From positions 1,116,001 to 1,180,000 of the forward strand of contig NZ_CP038155.1 of assembly GCF_013460135.1 (NCBI RefSeq): 64,000 nt of DNA, given 5' to 3'. The translations under genes and the position numbers were made by a program. This DNA comes from Arsenophonus endosymbiont of Aphis craccivora (GTDB taxonomy: Bacteria; Pseudomonadota; Gammaproteobacteria; Enterobacterales; Enterobacteriaceae). This document shows positions 1 through 8,788 of this stretch, piece after piece; within the stretch, counting starts at the first letter, position 1, and each line of letters begins with the position of its first letter. The notes under the pieces were generated by a model. That model was not told where the DNA came from. It searched no databases and worked only from the letters and a program-made list of their open reading frames with translations.

Positions 1-264
1 ATTTATTCTTTTACTTTATAATCTGTCTTAACCGCTTCCTTAACCCAGAAACCAAGCTTCTAAGGTTTCAAGTTAACTCCTGAGACAAAATCATTTACAC
101 TAAATCAACTATTAATTTAATAGATTTTGCATCTTTGATAGTGGATTTCACTAGAAATGTTATTAATTTAATTATAATCATTTTAATTAAATTAATGGTT
201 AATTAAATGTTAAATATTAGTGTATTGTTAATAGTGATTTTCATTTATTTTAGGAGGATAAATT

Positions 265-525
265 ATGAGATCATTATGCAAAATCTTTTCGATTATCGCT
301 GCTCTAGGATTTAGTTTTATTACGATAGCCAATGATAATAACACCACAAGTCTAGGTTATGTTATTGTTCCAACACCTAAAGGTGATGTAAAAGCAGAAT
401 CTTGGTCTAATCAAAAGAAAAACGGTGATATAGATCTTTGTTGGCACGATCCTAACAAAGGGCCAAGTTGTTTTGATTATGGTACTCGTGAAGTATATGA
501 AACCCCTAACAAAATATCTAACTAA
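265..525 (+). CDS. Small secreted protein of unknown function
   Basis: This 86-residue protein starts at an ATG placed seven bases after a strong AGGAGG ribosome binding site. Residues 1-22 form a typical Sec signal peptide: a short basic start, a hydrophobic core and a small-residue end (FITIA) before NDNN. The mature part is about 64 residues, polar, with two cysteines (CWHDPNKGPSC) that could form one disulfide in the periplasm or outside the cell. I do not recognise the family. The strong ribosome site and intact frame in a region full of broken genes suggest it is expressed. Confidence 0.6.
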   Translation: MRSLCKIFSIIAALGFSFITIANDNNTTSLGYVIVPTPKGDVKAESWSNQKKNGDIDLCWHDPNKGPSCFDYGTREVYETPNKISN

Positions 526-689
526 ATACAGATATAACTGTTTTAATCTTTAAAAAAGTAAATAAAACTCATCCTTCAGTGCTGTAAGCTAAAAACATTT
601 GATTGTTTTACCAAAGCAACTGCGATCAATATTAGCAATGGTGGAATAACGTGAGCCGAAGAGATGGGTTTTAAGATCAACTAAATTGG

Positions 690-1744
690 GGCTTTGTTGA
701 ATAAATCGAACTTTTAGGTGATTGGCGGAGCTGATCGCTAAATTCGTTTCAACATCAGGTCCCCATGGCAAAGCAAAAGTTTAAAATTACCAACTGGCCC
801 GCGTACAACAAGGCACTCAGACAACGCGGTTCCCTGACGGTCTGGCTTGATGAGTCGGCCATCGCTGGATGGACTGACAGTTCTTCGCCTGAAGGTCGTG
901 GCCGGCCGCTTTACTACAGCGATATGGCTGTTACCACTGTCCTGATGATGAAGCGTGTGTTTAACCTGTCGCTCCGGGCATTACAGGGCTTCGTTGATTC
1001 GATTTTTAAACTCATGTCTTAGCCGCTGTGCTGTCCGGACTACTAGCTGGTCAGCAGACGAGCAAAGAGCGTCAACATCAGCATAAAAACGCCAACGCGT
1101 GGTGAAATCTCGCATCTGGTCATCGACAGTACCGGTCTGAAGGTCTTTGGCGAAGGTGAAAGGAAAGTCAGGCAGCATGGGGCTGACAGACGAAGAGTGT
1201 GGCGCAAGCTTCATCTGGCAGCAGACAGTGTGACTCATGAGATTATCTGTGCCGACTTATCGCTCAGCGGAACGACAGATGCGCAGTCACTGCCGGGCCT
1301 GATTAACCAAACCCACCGGAAAATCAGGGAAGTGTCAGCAGACGGTGCTTATGACGCCTGTTACTGCCACGACGCGTTGCTAAGAAAGAAAATCAGGCCC
1401 CTTATCCCGCCGCGAAGCGGAGCGAAATACTGGCCGGACAAGTACCATGAACGTAACCATGCGGTGGCGAATCAGCGTCTGAGCAGGAGTAATGATATGT
1501 GGAAAAAGAAAGTGGGTTATCACCGGCGTTCAGTGGCAGAAACAGCGATGTTCCGCATAAAAACTTTGCTGGGTGGCCATCTGAGCCTGCGTGACTATGA
1601 GGCTCAGGTAGGTGAAGCAATGGCGATGGTCAAAGCGCTGAACCGTATGACGTTGTTGGGTATGCCACACAGCGTCAGGATCGGATAACAGGTGTAGCAG
1701 AGGGAGCCATCCTGTCGGCTAATTCTGATTTATTCAACAAAGCC
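690..1744 (+). mobile_element. IS903-type (IS5 family) insertion sequence, copy 1, transposase dead
   Basis: The element is 1055 bp and is bounded by the 18-bp inverted repeats GGCTTTGTTGAATAAATC and its complement. The flanking nonamers are ctaaattgg on the left and atgctaaat on the right, so there is no target duplication. The ends probably come from two different insertion events joined by recombination. Confidence 0.93.
765..1688 (+). pseudogene. IS903-type transposase, copy 1, two stop codons
   Basis: Relative to the intact 307-residue copies, codon 86 (TTG, Leu) is TAG at 1020-1022 and codon 94 (TCG, Ser) is TAG at 1044-1046. Trp133 is Arg, Ala175 is Ser and Arg274 is Ser. The first stop lies before the first catalytic Asp, so no active enzyme can be made. 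The same two stops occur in the copy at 59711-60765. Confidence 0.92.
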
Positions 1745-2052
1745 ATGCTAAATATGATAATGTCTTTGGCTGATAAAAAACATGGCTAATTTTGAAGTAG
1801 CTAATGCATACAAGGTTGATGTTTAAGCTGTAAAATTGTTTGCGATAGCTGGAGTTGATTTATTGCAGCAAATAATATCGCCATAATCAAACTTAATAAT
1901 AAATTCTCCCATGACAAAAATACACCTACAGGTTCAGGTAATTGATTGGTTATGCATAGTAAAAATATAATATAAAATAAATTTTAATATAAATTTAGTA
2001 AATAGAGATATAATAAGATTTTTAACATAAAAATTTTGATTATTAGCTAATT
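1745..2052. other. AT-rich spacer, no gene seen
   Basis: No open frame with recognisable content or good initiation signal was found between insertion sequence copy 1 and the endonuclease V-like gene. Confidence 0.5.
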
Positions 2053-2439
2053 ATGACGAGAATAAATGTAATCCCACCTAGTGAATTATGCGATCAGCAC
2101 TTGTTAGCTGAACATAGAGAATTAACTCGTATACCAAATTATATTGTTAAAAAAGAAGGCAATGTTACATTGTCTAAGTTAACTTCATATACCTTAGGAA
2201 AGGGACATGTCATATTTTTGAGGGATAAATTGCTATTTTTGCATTGGCGATATACATCACTACATCAGGAATGTCTTAAGCGGGGATTTTCTGTTATCAA
2301 TAAATGGCCTGAAGAGGTGAAAACCTATTCTCATTTATGGAAAAATTATCAAATTACTGAGCTAGACATTATGATTAATAAGGCTCGGATCGATGAAAGA
2401 ATGCCATTAAAACCACGATTCACGCCTTATAAAAAATGA
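2053..2439 (+). CDS. Pyrimidine dimer DNA glycosylase, T4 endonuclease V (DenV) family
   Basis: This 128-residue protein closely resembles phage T4 endonuclease V (138 residues). That enzyme cuts the glycosyl bond of cyclobutane pyrimidine dimers and then nicks the abasic site. Thr2, whose exposed N-terminus is the nucleophile after Met removal, is present in MTRIN. Arg3, Arg22, the catalytic Glu23 and Arg26 are all present in RELTR. The central GxGHVxFxxDKLxFL segment and the late KARIDERM segment also match. The sequence is slightly short in the middle and at the C-terminus. It looks intact. The gene lies between two insertion sequence copies that both lack target duplications, so its present position is probably due to rearrangement. 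A phage origin is plausible but not shown. Confidence 0.85.
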   Translation: MTRINVIPPSELCDQHLLAEHRELTRIPNYIVKKEGNVTLSKLTSYTLGKGHVIFLRDKLLFLHWRYTSLHQECLKRGFSVINKWPEEVKTYSHLWKNYQITELDIMINKARIDERMPLKPRFTPYKK

Positions 2440-2492
2440 TACTATTAACAAAAAATTGAATTAGGCTTGATATTAATTTTTTTCTATAAATA

Positions 2493-3559
2493 GGCTTTGT
2501 TGAATAAATCGAACTTTTAGGTGATTGGCGGATCTGATCGCTAAATTCGTTTCAACATCAGTTCCCCATGGCAAAGCAAAAGTTTAAAATTACCAACTGG
2601 CCAGCGTACAACAAGGCACTCAGACAACGCGGTTCCCTGACGGTCTGGCTTGATGAGTCGGCCATCGCTGGATGGACTGACAGTTCTTCGCCTGAAGGTC
2701 GTGGCCGGCCGCTTTACTACAGCGATATGGCTGTTACCACTGTCCTGATGATGAAGCGTGTGTTTAACCTGTCGCTACGGGCATTACAGGGCTTCGTTGA
2801 TTCGATTTTTAAACTCATGTCTTTGCCGCTGTGCTGTCCGGACTACTCGCTGGTCAGCAGACGAGCAAAGAGCGTCAACATCAGCATAAAAACGCCAACG
2901 CTTGGTGAAATATCGCATCTGGTCATCGACAGTACCGGTCTGAAAGTCTTTGGCGAAGGTGAATGGAAAGTCAGGCAGCATGGGGCTGACAGACGAAGAG
3001 TGTGGCGCAAGCTTCATCTGGCAGCAGACAGTGTGACTCATGAGATTATCTGTGCCGACTTATCGCTCAGCGGAACGACAGATGCGCAGGCACTGCCGGG
3101 CCTGATTAACCAAAACCACCGGAAAATCAGGGAAGTGTCAGCAGACGGTGCTTATGACGCCTGTTACTGCCAAGATGCGTTGCTAAGAAAGAAAATCAGG
3201 CCCCTTATCCCGCTGCGAAGCGGAGCGAAATACTAGCCGGACAAGTACCATGAACGTAACCATGCGGTGGCGAATCAGCGTCTGAGCAGGAGTAATGATA
3301 TGTGGAAAAAGAAAGTGGGTTATCACCGGCGTTCAGTGGCAGAAACAGCGATGTTCCGCATAAAAACTTTGCTGGGTGGCCATCTGAGGCTGCGTAACTA
3401 TGAGGTTCAGGTAGGTGAAGCAATGGCGATGGTCAAAGCGCTGAACCGTACGCTGAACCGTATGACGTTGTTGGGTATGCCACACAGCGTCAGGATCGGA
3501 TAACAGGTGTAGCAGAGGGAGCCATCCTGGCGGCTAATTCTGATTTATTCAACAAAGCC
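2493..3559 (+). mobile_element. IS903-type insertion sequence, copy 2, transposase dead
   Basis: The element is 1067 bp, which is the standard 1055 bp plus a 12-bp tandem duplication near 3448-3460 (two copies of the segment reading cgctgaaccgta). The flanks ctataaata and tatttttta do not match, so there is no target duplication. Confidence 0.92.
2568..3503 (+). pseudogene. IS903-type transposase, copy 2, nonsense mutation
   Basis: Codon 223 (TGG, Trp) is TAG at 3234-3236, which removes the catalytic Glu259 and the C-terminal third. Other changes include Arg112 to Leu, His202 to Gln, Pro216 to Leu and four extra residues from the 12-bp duplication. This is the most diverged full-length copy in the window. 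Confidence 0.92.
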
Positions 3560-3685
3560 TATTTTTTATTAAAAGAGTGAAATTTATACAAATAAAAGGG
3601 TTGTTTTTAAAAAAGGTTTAGTATTATTTATTAGTGTATTTGATTTATTGGACAGTTTTTATTAATACAGATAAGGGGAAATGTT

Positions 3686-5081
3686 TTGACGGAACTGATA
3701 GACAATTTTAATAATATTCTCTGGAGTGGTGTATTAATCTATTTATTGCTTGGAGTAGGTATCTATTTTACGTTAGGCACTGGTCTTATTCAATTCCGCC
3801 ATTTTGGGCATATGTTTACTATACTGAAGAATAGTAATAAATCGGATAGTTCAGGTATATCTTCCTTTCAAGCTTTATGTACAAGTCTTGCAGCCAGAGT
3901 TGGAACTGGAAATCTAACGGGTTTTGCTATTGCATTAACTGCTGGAGGACCAGGTGCTATTTTTTGGATGTGGCTTGTTGCTTTAATTGGTATGGCAACC
4001 TCTTTTGCTGAGAGCACCTTGGCACAATTATATAAGACAAAAGATGATCAAGGGAATTATCGTGTCGGCCCCGCCTACTATATGGAAAAGGGCCTTAAAA
4101 TGCGTTGGATGGGGGTAATTTTTTCTATCTTTCTCATTATCGCTTTTGGCCTAGTATTCAATTCTTTTCAAGCTAATTCAATTGCACAGGCAACAGCAGT
4201 AGCTTTTGGTTTTAACCCTCTTTACGTAGGAATTGTGCTTGCAATAATTTGTGGCATTATTATTTTTGGTGGTATACGTTCAATTGCTCTAGTGGCAGAA
4301 TTCGTTGTTCCTATAATGGCAATCGCTTATTTGATATTAGCATTTTGGGTAATGAGCAATAATATTGAACGTTTACCAGATGTTTTTTTACTAATTATTA
4401 AACATGCTTTTGGTTTACAGGAAGCAGTTGGCGGTGTAGTTGGTTATGGGGTTGCGCAAGCGATGACACAAGGGATAGGCTCAGCGCCGAATGCTGCAGC
4501 TACTGCTTCACCTTATCCACCTCATCCGGCATCGCAAGGATATGTACAAATGATAGGTGTTTTTATGGACACTTTAGTGATCTGTAGCGCAACAGCAATT
4601 ATTATTATCTCTTCTGGTGCATTAGATAGCGCTGATGCCACTATTAGTGGAATTGAATTAACACAGCGAGCTTTTTCTTCAGCTGTTGGCGATTGTGGTG
4701 CAATTTTCATTGCAATAGCTATTTTCTTCTTTGCTTTTACTTCAATTATTGCAAATTATGCATATGCAGAAAGTAATATGGTATTTTTAGAAAATAACCA
4801 TACTGCTGGATTGTATATTCTCAGACTTGCTACTTTGGGAATGGTTATTTTTGGCTCAATGGCATAAATGCCCTTAGTTTGTAAATTAGCTGATCTCTCG
4901 ATGGGTTTTGATGGCGTTAACAAATATAATTGCAATATTGATGCTTTCAGGTATCGCGTTTAAACTTACTAAAGATTACAATCAACAACGAAAAGCTGGC
5001 AAATTACCCACATTTGATATAGATGCTTATCCTGAGATTAAAAAACAGGTAGAAGATGGTATTGGGAAAATGACAATTTAA
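3686..5081 (+). pseudogene. Alanine/glycine:cation symporter (AGCS family), broken
   Basis: The family imports alanine or glycine with sodium through a LeuT-like fold. The start is a TTG seven bases after AGGGGA. About ten membrane segments are readable, with the family signature around residues 65-78 (AARVGTGNLTG). Three lesions are visible. First, the conserved segment between GVAQAMTQGI and GSAPNAAATA is missing about eleven residues (family consensus near KRGLFSNEAGM), an in-frame deletion at about 4480. Second, a Lys codon has become TAA at 4865-4867. Third, an extra T near 4905 shifts the frame, after which the C-terminal tail is readable (DYNQQRKAGKLPTFDIDAYP). The deletion removes part of the transport core, so no function is expected. 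Confidence 0.85.
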
Positions 5082-5123
5082 AGTAATGGAATGAACGAGA
5101 AATTAACAGTTAGTTAATATAAT

Positions 5124-5149
5124 AAAAACCTTCCTATAAGAAGGTTTTT
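5124..5149 (+). terminator. Rho-independent terminator after the AGCS symporter
   Basis: An inverted repeat aaaaacctt/aaggttttt with a short loop ends in a run of T. It lies about 40 bases after the symporter remnant and fits its transcript end. Confidence 0.75.
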
Positions 5150-5371
5150 ATCGCTATATCCATCTAAATCTTTATTTACTTTTTTATTAATAAATCTATT
5201 TGAGTAAAAATTAAAATGGAATAATCTAATGCAGTAGTTTGATAAAATAAAATAGTATATTTTTTATAATATCATTATCTGTCAAACGCTGGTTTATTCC
5301 GTATTGTATTATAGTTAATTTTATAATATTAGTGTCGATTTATTATTGTCCAAGAATTGGTATATTTTTGT

Positions 5372-6426
5372 GGCTTTGTTGAATAAATCGAACTTTTAGG
5401 TGATTGGCGGATCTGATCGCTAAATTCGTTTCAACATCAGGTCCCCATGGCAAAGCAAAAGTTTAAAATTACCAACTGGCCCGCGTACAACAAGGCACTC
5501 AGACAACGCGGTTCCCTGACGGTCTGGCTTGATGAGTCGGCCATCGCTGGATGGACTGACAGTTCTTCGCCTGAAGGTCGTGGCCGGCCGCTTTACTACA
5601 GCGATATGGCTGTTACCACTGTCCTGATGATGAAGCGTGTGTTTAACCTGTCGCTACGGGCATTACAGGGCTTCGTTGATTCGATTTTTAAACTCATGTC
5701 TTTGCCGCTGTGCTGTCCGGACTACTCGCTGGTCAGCAGACGAGCAAAGAGCGTCAACATCAGCATAAAAACGCCAACGCGTGGTGAAATCTCGCATCTG
5801 GTCATCGACAGTACCGGTCTGAAGGTCTTTGGCGAAGGTGAATGGAAAGTCAGGCAGCATGGGGCTGACAGACGAAGAGTGTGGCGCAAGCTTCATCTGG
5901 CAGCAGACAGTGTGACTCATGAGATTATCTGTGCCGACTTATCGCTCAGCGGAACGACAGATGCGCAGGCACTGCCGGGCCTGATTAACCAAACCCACCG
6001 GAAAATCAGGGAAGTGTTAGCAGACGGTGCTTATGACGCCTGTTACTGCCACGACGCGTTGCTAAGAAAGAAAATCAGGCCCCTTATCCCGCCGCGAAGC
6101 GGAGCGAAATACTGGCCGGATAAGTACCATGAACGTAACCATGCGGTGGCGAATCAGCGTCTGAGCAGGAGTAATGATATGTGGAAAAAGAAAGTGGGTT
6201 ATCACCGGCGTTCAGTGGCAGAAACAGCGATGTTCCGCATAAAAACTTTGCTGGGTGGCCATCTGAGGCTGCGTGACTATGAGGCTCAGGTAGGTGAAGC
6301 AATGGCGATGGTCAAAGCGCTGAACCGTATGACGTTGTTGGGTATGCCACACAGCGTCAGGATCGGATAACAGCTGTAGCAGAGGGAGCCATCCTGGCGG
6401 CTAATTCTGATTTATTCAACAAAGCC
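5372..6426 (+). mobile_element. IS903-type insertion sequence, copy 3, with target duplication
   Basis: The element is 1055 bp with perfect 18-bp ends. The 9-bp target duplication tatttttgt is present at 5363-5371 and 6427-6435, so this is an original insertion that has not been rearranged. It sits in a non-coding AT-rich spacer. Confidence 0.96.
5447..6370 (+). CDS. IS5 family transposase, IS903 group
   Basis: The 307-residue enzyme cuts and pastes the element by a DDE mechanism. The catalytic residues fall at the positions known for IS903: Asp121 in HLVIDSTG, Asp193 in ADGAYDA and Glu259 in the Y252-(2)-R255-(3)-E259-(6)-K266 signature (YHRRSVAETAMFRIK). The start is the ATG at the NcoI-like ccatgg, 75 bp from the left end. 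The gene is richer in GC than the host DNA around it, which fits acquisition from elsewhere. Compared with the other intact copies, residue 191 is Leu instead of Ser, just before the catalytic Asp193. The frame is open throughout. Confidence 0.95.
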   Translation: MAKQKFKITNWPAYNKALRQRGSLTVWLDESAIAGWTDSSSPEGRGRPLYYSDMAVTTVLMMKRVFNLSLRALQGFVDSIFKLMSLPLCCPDYSLVSRRAKSVNISIKTPTRGEISHLVIDSTGLKVFGEGEWKVRQHGADRRRVWRKLHLAADSVTHEIICADLSLSGTTDAQALPGLINQTHRKIREVLADGAYDACYCHDALLRKKIRPLIPPRSGAKYWPDKYHERNHAVANQRLSRSNDMWKKKVGYHRRSVAETAMFRIKTLLGGHLRLRDYEAQVGEAMAMVKALNRMTLLGMPHSVRIG

Positions 6427-6682
6427 TATTTTTGTTCGAATTTTATATATTTTTTATATTTATAGTTTATTACATATTTATTATTATAAATAGTATGGTA
6501 ATTATTTGTACTTAAGAGAGAGCTCATATTGAGCATTAATAAAAGATGCTAAATTAAAATAAAGTAGCGGTAGATTTATGTCATTTTACCTTAGCATCTA
6601 AAATTACCCTCCTTTTTAATGGATTATTGATTACAGTTTTGGTTAGTTAACACCTGTTTGATTAACCTATTATTTCCACTGG

Positions 6683-7075
6683 TTAACTATTTGATGACTT
6701 TTGGTAAATTAAATGTAGTGGTTCCTTGATGTCTAATTTAATATTAGGGTTTTGCCGAAAATCGTAAGGTGTGATACCAAATTCTTTACGAAACATATAG
6801 GTGAAATGAGATTGCGAGCCAAAGCCAAAATCCAACGCAATATCAAAAATGGCTTTGGAACTATTTCTCAGAAGATTAACGGCCTTGGCAAGTCTACGTT
6901 GTCGAATGTATTTACCAAGTGAAATTCCGGTGATCTCTTTAAAAATTTTTTGCATATGCCAAAGAGAATAACCTGAGTAGGCGGCAAGCTCTTCCAGGTA
7001 GATTATTCTTCCTATGTGTTCTTCGATCCATTTACTTAATTCGTAAACAAGTGCTAAGTGGGTATCTTGTAGCAT
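6683..7075 (-). CDS. AraC family regulator of the MarA/SoxS/PqrA type
   Basis: This 130-residue protein consists almost only of the AraC DNA-binding domain, with two helix-turn-helix units at about residues 25-50 (LEELAAYSGYSLWHMQKIFK) and 75-100 (IFDIALDFGFGSQSHFTYMF). The ending GITPYDFR is typical of the family. Length and lack of a ligand domain match MarA, SoxS and Proteus PqrA, which switch on efflux and stress genes in response to their own synthesis level. No marR or soxR partner is adjacent. The frame is intact. Which member it is cannot be decided from sequence alone. Confidence 0.85.
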   Translation of the reverse strand: MLQDTHLALVYELSKWIEEHIGRIIYLEELAAYSGYSLWHMQKIFKEITGISLGKYIRQRRLAKAVNLLRNSSKAIFDIALDFGFGSQSHFTYMFRKEFGITPYDFRQNPNIKLDIKEPLHLIYQKSSNS

Positions 7076-7265
7076 TGTGATATCATACTAGTTATTGGTT
7101 AAAGAAGTATACACAACTTTTTTTAGGGATGACAAAGTCCTAAAGCTTAATGTTTAAATAATTTATATAAAAATTTATGTTAATCTTTAAAAAAGATCAG
7201 TTTATCTCTTTAAGTGGGTATTTAAGCCATTTTTTATCTATAATAATTTTTTTTAACTTTTACAG

Positions 7266-8320
7266 GGCTTTGTTGAATAAATCGAACTTTTAGGTGATTG
7301 GCGGAGCTGATCGCTAAATTCGTTTCAACATCAGGTCCCCATGGCAAAGCAAAAGTTTAAAATTACCAACTGGCCCGCGTACAACAAGGCACTCAGACAA
7401 CGCGGTTCCCTGACGGTCTTGCTTGATGAGTCGGCCATCGCTGGATGGACTGACAGTTCTTCGCCTGAAGGTCGTGGCCGGCCGCTTTACTACAGCGATA
7501 TGACTGTTACCACTGTCCTGATGATGAAGCGTGTGTTTAACCTGTCGCTCCGGGCATTACAGGGCTTCGTTGATTCGATTTTTAAACTCATGTCTTTGCC
7601 GCTATGCTGTCCGGACTACTCGCTGGTCAGCAGACGAGCAAAGAGCGTCAACATCAGCATAAAAACGCCAACGCGTGGTGAAATCTCGCATCTGGTCATC
7701 GACAGTACCGGTCTGAAGGTCTTTGGCGAAGGTGAATGGAAAGTCAGGCAGCATGGGGCTGACAGACGAAGAGTGTGGCGCAAGCTTCATCTGGCAGCAG
7801 ACAGTGTGACTCATGAGATTATCTGTGCCGACTTATCGCTCAGCGGAACGACAGATGCGCAGGCACTGCCGGGCCTGATTAACCAAACCCACCGGAAAAT
7901 CAGGGAAGTGTCAGCAGACGGTGCTTATGACGCCTGTTACTGCCACGATGCGTTGCTAAGAAAGAAAATCAGGCCCCTTATCCCGCCGCGAAGCGGAGCG
8001 AAATACTGGCCGGACAAGTACCATGAACGTAACCATACGGTGGCGAATCAGCGTCTGAGCAGGAGTAATGATATGTGGAAAAAGAAAGTGGGTTATCACC
8101 GGCGTTCAGTGGCAGAAACAGCGATGTTCCGCATAAAAACTTTGCTGGGTGGCCATCTGAGGCTGCGTGACTATGAGGCTCAGGTAGGTGAAGCAATGGT
8201 GATGGTCAAAGCGCTGAACCGTATGACGTTGTTGGGTATGCCACACAGCGTCAGGATCGGATAACAGGTGTAGCAGAGGGAGCCATCCTGTCGGCTAATT
8301 CTGATTTATTCAACAAAGCC
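7266..8320 (+). mobile_element. IS903-type insertion sequence, copy 4, with target duplication
   Basis: The element is 1055 bp with perfect ends and the 9-bp duplication cttttacag at 7257-7265 and 8321-8329. This is an undisturbed insertion in the spacer between the AraC-type gene and the MgrB-like gene. Confidence 0.96.
7341..8264 (+). CDS. IS903-type transposase, copy 4
   Basis: The 307-residue frame is open and Asp121, Asp193 and Glu259 are kept. It differs from the commonest copy at Trp27 to Leu, Ala55 to Thr, Ala233 to Thr and Ala287 to Val. Trp27 to Leu is shared with the copy at 10762-11685. Confidence 0.94.
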   Translation: MAKQKFKITNWPAYNKALRQRGSLTVLLDESAIAGWTDSSSPEGRGRPLYYSDMTVTTVLMMKRVFNLSLRALQGFVDSIFKLMSLPLCCPDYSLVSRRAKSVNISIKTPTRGEISHLVIDSTGLKVFGEGEWKVRQHGADRRRVWRKLHLAADSVTHEIICADLSLSGTTDAQALPGLINQTHRKIREVSADGAYDACYCHDALLRKKIRPLIPPRSGAKYWPDKYHERNHTVANQRLSRSNDMWKKKVGYHRRSVAETAMFRIKTLLGGHLRLRDYEAQVGEAMVMVKALNRMTLLGMPHSVRIG

Positions 8321-8486
8321 CTTTTACAGCTAACTGACAAACAGCATGTAGCATAAATTAATAAAAAGATTTTATTGATTTCAGCAATGACGCTATGGTT
8401 ACTTTAGTAAGTGACTTGATTTTTATACAGTGACATATTAATTGTTTTTTATCATGTGGTATTAAAAATATGAAAAGGGTTAGATA

Positions 8487-8639
8487 TTGAAAATAAAAAA
8501 AATAGTAATTGCGACACTGATCGTTTTACTCTGCTTATTTTTATATTTAGTCGCATTAGACAGTTTTTGTGACCAGGATCAAAATGGTGGGAATTTCACC
8601 ATCGGCATCTTTAAAATAACTGGTTATTTGCCATTTTAA
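8487..8639 (+). CDS. mgrB: MgrB-like small inner membrane protein
   Basis: A 50-codon frame starting at TTG encodes a short basic N-terminus, one membrane segment (about residues 6-23) and a periplasmic tail beginning LDSFCDQD and ending GYLPF. E. coli MgrB (47 residues) is a feedback inhibitor of the sensor kinase PhoQ with the same plan: Cys28 in CDQD, a G-I pair and a final IPW. Here Cys28 is at exactly the same position. The second MgrB cysteine (GIC, residue 39 in E. coli) is replaced by Phe (GIF), and the terminal Trp is Phe. The two cysteines are known to matter for MgrB activity, so this copy may be inactive or work differently. The TTG start is preceded only by a weak AAAAGGG. It stands upstream of aroP. 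Confidence 0.6.
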   Translation: MKIKKIVIATLIVLLCLFLYLVALDSFCDQDQNGGNFTIGIFKITGYLPF

Positions 8640-8788
8640 CTAAAATTAATAGGGTTTTAATCTTATTTAATGATTTAATATAGGCTTAAAGAAAAATTAA
8701 TGTTTTAATTAACAGTTTTGACATGCGCTTTAATTAAGGCTTGCATCGATAAAAATATTAGGAAATTAGAATAAAATGAAGGTTAATT

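Noticed and set aside
589-771. Minus-strand frame of 60 codons entering insertion sequence copy 1
   Set aside because: Its start lies in the insertion sequence end and the remainder matches no family I recognise. It could be the tail of a destroyed gene, but this cannot be supported.
5663-6302. Minus-strand frames inside every insertion sequence copy (starting MSHTVCCQMK or MLHLPEPHS)
   Set aside because: They are shadows of the transposase gene that recur with each copy, with no initiation signals of their own.
8400-8470. PhoP box upstream of the MgrB-like gene
   Set aside because: Only partial GTTTA-like half-sites at unsuitable spacing were found.
8715-8745. Promoter for aroP (TTGACA with a 17-base spacer)
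   Set aside because: The -35 is good, but the hexamer at the right distance (TTGCAT) matches the -10 consensus at only three positions, and no TyrR box is clear.
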